This document shows, in pieces, positions 46,660 through 64,000 of a stretch of DNA of 64,000 nt. Every line of letters starts with the position of its first letter. Within the stretch, counting starts at the first letter, position 1. The notes beneath the pieces were generated by a model. It saw only the letters and a list, made by a program, of their open reading frames with translations. It ran no database searches and had not been told where the DNA came from. The DNA is taken from assembly GCF_964340395.1 (NCBI RefSeq), contig NC_135561.1, forward strand, positions 4,485,501 to 4,549,500. Reading direction: 5' to 3'. Both the position numbers and the translations under genes were made by a program. The stretch is from Glandiceps talaboti (lineage: Eukaryota > Hemichordata > Enteropneusta > Spengelidae).

Positions 46660-47158
46660 TAAGTGTCTTACTGGAGAGAAAAGTGTTCGATGCAATATTA
46701 GTAGCAGAGCATTATATACTGCATTCAAAAGAATAAGGACGTTATATTAAAGTCGTTACTCGACGTTTCACGCTTCCTCAGCGATCACTAGGCGACTGAT
46801 AAAATTGAGATTGACAAAGTCGATATGTCATCTAAATGTTTGTAATATACATTGCGTAACAAGATGGTCGGACTAAACTATTCCTTACAGATGTTTACTT
46901 CTATAGTTAGCGAGGGAATATTTACTTTCATGGAGACTAATTCAGATTTTTTGTTCAGAACAGTATTTAATTCGGAATTTTTGTTCAGTACAGTATTTTT
47001 GATCAATCCCAATGTTATCAGTCGCCTGATATGATCACTGGGGAAGCGTGAAACTCCAATAACGACTTATAACACCCCTGTCCTCTGAATTAAGTCTGTA
47101 ATGCTCTGCTAATTAATTAATATTGCACCGAGCACGGCTCTCTGCAGTAAGACACTTA
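46660..47158. mobile_element. MITE-like element with ~150-bp inverted repeats
   Basis: TAAGTGTCTTACTG at 46,660 is inverted at 47,145-47,158. Imperfect complementarity continues inward for about 150 bp on each side (GCAATATTA, AGCAGAGCATTA, CGTTTCACGCTTCC, GGCGACTGATAA words on both arms). The about 210-bp centre carries a small open frame without recognisable domains. No transposase, so non-autonomous. Confidence 0.8.
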
Positions 47159-47394
47159 CATATATAACTGAATATTCAGTTTACCAACCAGAAACACGTT
47201 TGAGTTTTACCTTGAAGAAGGCAACTGTCGGCTTTAATAAAGATCAGAAGATTATAGTGACGTCGAGACATTTTTAATTTCTACCTCACATTATGCCAAC
47301 ATTTCGATGTACTCCCCCCCCCCCCCGCTTTTTTTTTAACTTCAATTTGTCGTAGTTGGACTGAGTTTATTTCTTGGACCAATAAATATATTTC

Positions 47395-47500
47395 AGTATG
47401 GCCTTCGATACGATCGACCATGATATCTTAATATCACAATTATCACAACGATGACAGAATATCGGTCTCAAGTTTGCTTCCCAAGTGTGCTTAAAACTAG
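47395..47500 (+). pseudogene. LINE reverse-transcriptase fragment
   Basis: Translation around 47,398 gives MAFDTIDHDILISQLSQR, matching the conserved AFDTVDHDILL block of non-LTR reverse transcriptases. A stop and a frame change follow within 20 codons (then IGLKFAS in another frame). It is a short dead remnant upstream of the caspase exon. Confidence 0.75.
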
Positions 47501-47921
47501 ACTATACACACAGTCACCATGTTTCAGCACTTAAAAATCACAAGTACCTAACAAGAAATCGTACTGTTAGGAACTTTAAAGTAAGAACTAAACATAAAGA
47601 ACTCAGTCCAGTTGTTACCTGTGTCAATTTGTTGCAAAATAGTCATTGTCTCTAGTACATGTAGTACTTGTCATCATGTTGTAATTTTTTAAAATTGAAA
47701 TGTTACTTCACACTTTTTAGTTGTCAGCAGTACCTTTGTCGTTTACGTGTTTTTAAAGTAATATAACAATCCGCCATAATTTAGTCGTTAGATCACAACG
47801 TTTGGAAATATTTCATTATTATTATGTATGTATATATACATATAACAACTATCATAATAAGGTTGCTGTCTGTGAACCAAATATGCAACTATGATCGGAT
47901 GATGTCTTGTTTGTATTTTAG

Positions 47922-48556
47922 AAAGACTGATGTCAACCTTCAAAGAGCTGAAATTCAACGTTTTGGTGTACAAAGACATGACAAGTTATGACATGAAGAA
48001 AGTTCTACAGGTTGCCGCTATGCAGGACCATTCAGCATATGATAGCATCGTCGTTTTCATCCTTTCACATGGTGGACCTAATGATGTGGTTTACGGTTGC
48101 AACGGTGTTAGCGTTCGTATAAAGGATCTTATGTCTCTATTTACTTCAAATAAATGCCCAACATTGAAAAGTAAACCTAAGATGTTTTTCATCCAGGCTT
48201 GCCGTCAGCCTGGGACTGGGGAAGAGCATCCATATTGGGGTTTAGATTCGCCGTCCATAAGCTTTGGGAATAAACAAATCCCTGACGCTGCTCCAGTTGA
48301 GAACACAACATCATACGATTGGGCTGACTTCTTGGTTGGTCACTCTACTTTCCCTGGTTGTCAATCATTTCGAGATCCTAACCCTGCTAAGGGTTCGTAT
48401 TACATCACAAAGTTGGTTCAGTCTCTGATAAAGTACCATACTGAGCATCATCTCTTGGACATCTTACTCATTGTCAATAACGAAGTTGCTACAGAGAGCG
48501 ATATACAGATTCCAGCACCTACATTTTCTTTGACAAAGAAGGTGTACTTATTGTGA
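47922..48556 (+). CDS. Caspase (peptidase C14) catalytic exon
   Basis: A single terminal exon after a TTTTAG acceptor, in phase 1, coding for about 211 residues to TGA. It reads into the p20 domain at the usual F..L.F.V.VYKD position. The catalytic His lies in SHGG and the catalytic Cys in QACRQ (usual QACRG, so the Gly is replaced). A linker with WGLDSP, a plausible Asp cleavage site, leads to a p10 part (DFLVGHSTFPGCQSFRDP, ending LTKKVYLL). This is a cytosolic cysteine protease of apoptosis or innate immunity. The exon encoding the first p20 strand (IINN, RxGT) was not found in the 1.5 kb upstream, so the gene may be incomplete or have a distant exon. AATAAA at 48,907-48,912. The open frame on the same strand starts at an internal ATG (47,930), which is probably not the true start. 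Confidence 0.85.
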
Positions 48557-49945
48557 CAGTTTGATGCACAGCTTCAGATCCGTCCACATCAAGTCATCTA
48601 CATTTGATGTACAATTTTAAAAGCCGTCCACATCAATCCATCACGTGTCTAAACAATGTTTAAACACTTCATCGGACTTCTTTGTTTGGCACGAATGACT
48701 ATATAATGTATCCATTTTCTTAACAGAAGTATTCCCTTTTGAAATTTGAACAGCATGGTTCATACAAACCCACATAAGCATTTTCTAAACACAATCATGA
48801 TAAGTTGCTTACTTAGGCTACTAACTACAACTCATACTCCTCCCCCTCCATTATAACATACACCCAGCACGAAAGTTCATTTGGGATATAGAATCATAGT
48901 GAACACAATAAATGATGTGCACTGAAATAAATGTTAATCACTGAAACGTATTGTATACGTATCTGATTTGAATATACACCACACGTTTTAAACGAAACAG
49001 GATGTAAGCGTTATATATGGTGGGTACATGTATTTCAAATTCGTTTTACTGACTGACAAATTTCGTTTCACTCTAAATTTCATTGAACCGATACACACGA
49101 TGCAAGCGTAACTACTCATTCGCCAGCTACTTTGGGCGTATGTATTAATAAAATGGTCCAATGAGTAGTTACCATCAACATAGGGTAAGGATAAACTCTT
49201 TTCATTACATACAAAAAAGATGGTTGTTCGGTTTCTGTTCAGAGGATGGTTGTTATTTTTGCGAAGACACCTTCAAAGCAATGTTGTATATAACTATTTG
49301 CTAGGATTATGTAGTTTGTATAATCCATATTGCACACATAAGCATATTCCCTCCCGCGATTGGGGTGGGAAATATGTATAAATCAATATAACATCATCAC
49401 GTGTATGATATTTTATAGTATTTAGAATAAAACAATTTTTTTAGTTCTCGGGTTGAAATGTGGAAATCACTTTTACTTTTAATGGAATATGATTTGTACC
49501 CCTAAATACAAATATTTCTAGAAATATATCAAATCAGAAAATGGAAGAATTATTAAATGCATGACATTAAATGTTTTTATTCATAGCACTACATACTACT
49601 GCTTATTGATTTGAAATTGGTCTTCCTGTCTGAAATAATTTTCAATTTTGGTCAATTTATTTAGAAGGGGGTTGGGGTTGGGGTTATGAGGCCTACATTG
49701 AACTACAGTGATCTCGCCCTTTAGAGAACCGACGAGACCGAGGGGAAGGTGAGTGTATGCAAACTGTTTTCTATGACCATATCGATTGCAATATTGATGG
49801 CCTTTTCCCATTAATATTTAAACCAGGCCTGCCATTTGACCTGTTACTTCGTAGCGCTCACTCGCTAGCAAACACGTATGCACTCACTCGCTCACTTCAA
49901 TACACAGGTAGAACGCACACAAACGAGTACGCATACACACGCGCG
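48557..49945. other. Caspase 3' flank and non-coding DNA
   Basis: It contains the probable caspase polyadenylation signal at 48,907. Otherwise no feature is supported. Confidence 0.5.
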
Positions 49946-50121
49946 CGCGCGTACACATACATACATACATACATACATACATACATACATACATACATAC
50001 ATACATGCATGCATGCATGTATGCACTCACTCACGCACGCACGCACGCACGCACGCACGCACACACACACATACATACATACATACATACATACATACAT
50101 ACATACATACATACATACATA
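49946..50121. repeat. (CATA)n/(CACG)n compound microsatellite
   Basis: (CG)n, (CATA)n, (GCAC)n/(CACT)n, (CA)n, then (CATA)n again. Confidence 0.95.
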
Positions 50122-50993
50122 AATCCGTGGTGTACTCTTTAAAATCACTTCATTCATCCCCACACACAGTGATTGCTTTAGTCAGCTTATTACAATGTGA
50201 AAGGGTAAAAATAATAAACGTAAACATTCAATGAAGAATATATGAAAGTTTTATAACCCTGTGCCTCAAATGAACATTTCAATGGACGTATTCTTATTAT
50301 CCGATGGTGTAGGTCAAGATACATTTCGTATTTTTTGAAATAAGTAATGCTGATGATTTTGCGTGTAAATTGGCCTTAGGTCTCAATGTACATTGTACAC
50401 CCCCACTGTTTCAAGCTGAAACGCCAGTCTTCTCTGAGTCTTGCTTATAAGCAGTTTCCACGAATAAGCTCATGTATCTACGTCTAGAGAGAGCGGCATT
50501 CAAATTTAGTACCACTAGCGGGCGCACTACTTTCAACAATAAATCGTTTCGAGAACATCCAAGAAAAGTAATTTTGAGTGATTGTAAAGTTTGATTTTCT
50601 AATTCTGATAAATTCAAGTTGAAGTATGAGTCGAGTAATGTTGATGGAAGTAAAATGATACTAGAGAAGAATAGAACTCATTCTAATTATTATAATTTAA
50701 GACGTAGTTGAGTGAAATAGTTTATAACACTATACTCACGGTTACAGTAGTTTACTGTCATTTTAATTTCGATTTTAGCCCCTAGCTTCATAACATCTAC
50801 ATGGCATTTAAAATTTTGAGACACTACACACAATTGATATTTACACATGTTGTGAAAACAATGAAGCTTTAATCCACACCTAGAAACGTATTCATCAATC
50901 TATTATTCAAATATCTGTGGTACATATACATGATTATAGTTAATATGATTGCGGAATTTTTTTCTCGAAAATTTATCCTGAATATTCAAAAAC
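50122..50993. other. Intergenic, nothing recognised
   Basis: Between the microsatellite and the polyadenylation signal of the minus-strand NACHT-WD40 gene. No gene supported. Confidence 0.5.
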
Positions 50994-50999
50994 TTTATT
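50994..50999 (-). promoter_or_regulatory. Polyadenylation signal of the NACHT-WD40 gene
   Basis: AATAAA on the minus strand about 200 bp after the stop codon. Confidence 0.6.
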
Positions 51000-51196
51000 A
51001 ACACTTGATATCCTTCTTCACCCTTTCAATAGATAAACTATATACGTAGTAACCAGACTAACATAAGTAAATAGTGTCTAATGTGTTATTCAGATTTTAT
51101 ACTCGTTTAGATTTCATTGTAGACAGACGGACGGATAAGCCTTTGGTTTTGCGTCATCAGCGGTGAACATTTGTGATTATTTGCGTCCATTGATGA

Positions 51197-61600
<10,404 letters not shown>

Positions 61601-62969
61601 GATGATCGTACACTATCTTCATGCCACTGTCGATGCTCTGATGTGGTCTCTAATCAACAGAGATCTTTTACCTTGGAAGATTTAGTTGACCATGTACGTG
61701 ACGTATATTAATATGGATAAAGACTCCCCAAATCGAAACCGACAATTACATGCAAAGAAGTGGAGCAGTGAACCGTTCGATTCCGTTCCAGCCTAAGCCT
61801 TGCCTAGGTATGGTTTAACCACCTTTCTAAGCTTGTTGCCAATGGAACACAGTGAATTCTAACACATGGTAACTTAATGCTGTCCTTGTTTGACCTGGAC
61901 GATGTATAGAATTGAGTTGAAGTACAAATGGGCATATCACACACACACACGTACAGTGCAGTGCTTAGTCATTCACCGTTACTATAGTTATGATAAACAA
62001 TACAGAGTTGATTTTTGAATATGAATGAAATCTAGGTCAAACGATCCGACAGTATTCAAATGCTAGCATAAAGTACGTAAGCAAGTGTACTTCTATATAT
62101 TAGGCCAAATAAAAAAAAAGTGTGTTTCTGAAAACCCGACCAACCCTAGCCCCCCGACCCTAAGCATTTTTTTGCATACAAAAGGTAAAATAATAATTGT
62201 AACAATTTACATATATTTCCATATATACCTTCATGCCTTAACCACATCTGTATTCTCATTCTTTAAAAATCGTATTCCAAAGAGAACCAAGCAAGGTCAT
62301 TTTATACTAATAACAGTACCGACGTCTGCATAATGTATTCGTCTACTTAAGTTATCATTGTCTTAAATTAATTACTCCTTTTACATCTCAAAACACTTTC
62401 ACAGAAGTACAAATGTTTTGTGACTGGCAAGTATCTTATCTTGGAGTCGAAGTGATTTTTAAAGTAAAATGAAATAAAATTCCGAAGTCATGTTATCAGA
62501 AACAAACATTTTTTTTTCATTTGCCTTGAGTGTCATGCCAGACAAAAGTTATACATGTCTGTACTTGCCATTGTTTTCTCAATGGGCATTAACAGTTTGT
62601 AAATAATATTACATAAATCAAATATCACGTGAGTGGGCACAAACACGTTTCGTATAACATCGTTTGTTTGGAAATTCAGGTTTTCATAGTAGGCCAAATA
62701 AAAATAATTTTGCGGGTTACCAAGGAGAACATGATTTCCATGATCAGTTTTTTAATTATTTTATTTATTTTGACACATTTTTATTTTGTCTATTTTTTTG
62801 TTGATTTCTCATTTTCACACCATTGTCCATCACAGTATTTTTCTGAAAATTCATCAAGAAATGTTTAGGATCGACAGGGAAAATCATAAACAGGGTCAGG
62901 ATTTTTCAATAGGGGACGTGGTAGGACAGAGGTTGTTACCAATTATAAGGGACGATCGCATAATGTCAC
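61601..62969. other. NACHT-WD40 5' flank and non-coding DNA
   Basis: Immediate upstream region of the gene on the minus strand. No convincing TATA box. It contains the 62.2-62.5 kb paralogue of intron 5 and AT-rich DNA. Confidence 0.5.
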
Positions 62970-64000
62970 ACAAGCTCATCAATAAACGAACCTGTAACAC
63001 AAGATGAAATAAAGAAACACATAATGAAAGCACCGGCAAAACAGTGCGCAAGTGACCCTATTCCAACATGGCTACTTAAAAAATGTGTCGATGTCTTGCT
63101 ACCTATCATCACCTGCATGATCAATCGCTCCCTTCAAAATGGTACATTTCCAGATGTTTGGAAGGAGGCAACCGTCGTACCATTGGTCAAAAAAGCAGCG
63201 GCGACCCGTTATTAACCTGTCATTCATTCCCAAGCTATTAGAACAGATTGTTCGCTGTACAACATTTTACCCACAACTCTCTCCAGTCTGATTTGTAGTG
63301 TTGGATATCTTCTCCTTGAAGTCAGACAAATCTCACCAGTGTATAGGGTTTTGTAAAAACATTTTTTTCCATTTGGCAAGCGTAGAATTGCCACTGATGA
63401 GTTTCTGAATACCCATTTCCATCGGTTCTGGTATCAATGATTTATTGTAGAAGGAGTTAGTAGCAATTTTAGGAATTTGTCAGCAGGTTTTCTTGAAAGA
63501 CATGCAGAATATTTGCAACGAAACTAAGGAAAATATATGCACCTGTTATGACTTTGCCAAAGATATAGATTTATTTGAATAGGTATAACAAAAGAAATTT
63601 ACATACTAAAACTCATCATACACACTGTCTACCCAGGTTATTGACACTTTGACATTCAAAAGTGTTTTATTCACAGCACATGCTTAATTTAGTTGTTAGT
63701 ACATATTTATATAAAATTTATAACTTTATTTTCGATTCCTAAGCGTTCTTTTGCTACATATTAATTAAACTTAATTACTATGCTTAAAATGTTGAAAAGT
63801 ATGGATTATTGAAGAAGTTATTAAATAAGGAACCTCCAAGCATACCAATCAAAGAGAGTTGTGGGTAAGATATTGTACAGTGAATTGTTGTCGATCAACT
63901 CACCACTCACATGCAGATCAATGCCCCGCTACCAGTTCATCAATCGGCGTACAGACAATGCCACAGTACAAACATTGTCTTCAGTAAAGTTATGTCAGAC
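62970..64000 (+). pseudogene. Broken LINE (non-LTR) reverse transcriptase
   Basis: From about 62,976 the frame reads EPVTQDEIKKHIMKAP, then SDPIPTWLLKK and NGTFPDVWKEATVVPLVKK, the N-terminal part of a non-LTR reverse transcriptase. At about 63,205 the frame shifts and continues RPVINLSFIPKLLEQIV to about 63,285. After about 600 bp of unrelated sequence, 63,897-64,000 resumes with PLPVHQSAYRQCHST...KVMSD, the next conserved block. The element is thus split by an insertion or rearrangement and runs off the window. The layout fits CR1/Jockey-like LINEs. Not functional. Confidence 0.8.

Overview
The window looks like nuclear DNA from a marine invertebrate: genes split by GT/AG introns, a metazoan caspase, a DUF4062-NACHT-WD40 protein of the kind expanded in lophotrochozoans and invertebrate deuterostomes, a Ty3-type env-bearing LTR retroelement, LINE and SINE remnants, and a very heavy load of (CATA)n/(GTAT)n microsatellites. 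The species cannot be named from sequence alone.

Layout. 1-14.2 kb holds no gene I can support, only AT-rich DNA, about ten microsatellite blocks and one tRNA-derived SINE. 14.26-35.5 kb (copy A) and 35.85-42.5 kb (copy B) are a tandem segmental duplication of about 6.6 kb. Each copy carries a three-exon gene for a 71-residue secreted peptide precursor (non-coding exon 1, signal-peptide exon 2, peptide exon 3). Copy A is enlarged by a 12.45 kb LTR retroelement (19,627-32,077) lying antisense in intron 1; copy B keeps the matching empty site. 42.9-45.8 kb holds a 265-bp-arm palindrome and two minisatellites. 46-48.6 kb holds a caspase catalytic exon preceded by a MITE-like element and a LINE scrap. 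50.99-61.6 kb, on the minus strand, is a complete six-exon gene that I assembled across introns into a 1,738-residue DUF4062-NACHT-WD40 protein ending in polyQ and a CaaX box. The last 1 kb is a broken LINE reverse transcriptase.

The retroelement (minus strand) reads 5' LTR - candidate PBS - gag (two zinc knuckles) - pol (protease, RT, RNase H, integrase, chromodomain) - ORF3 - env (baculovirus-F-like, furin-type site, two membrane segments) - PPT - 3' LTR. Gag and pol are joined by a canonical in-frame A AAA AAC slippery heptamer followed by an 8-bp stem. ORF3 has ankyrin-like helices followed by a BC-box/LPLP SOCS-box-like end. This suggests an accessory protein that recruits an Elongin B/C-Cullin ubiquitin ligase, which would be a parallel to lentiviral Vif. 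ORF3 and the duplicated amidated-peptide genes are the two strongest candidates for undescribed biology.

The caspase (+) and the NACHT-WD40 gene (-) are convergent neighbours, which fits a cell-death or innate-immunity locus, but their functional link is inference. All calls come from reading the sequence; no searches were run.
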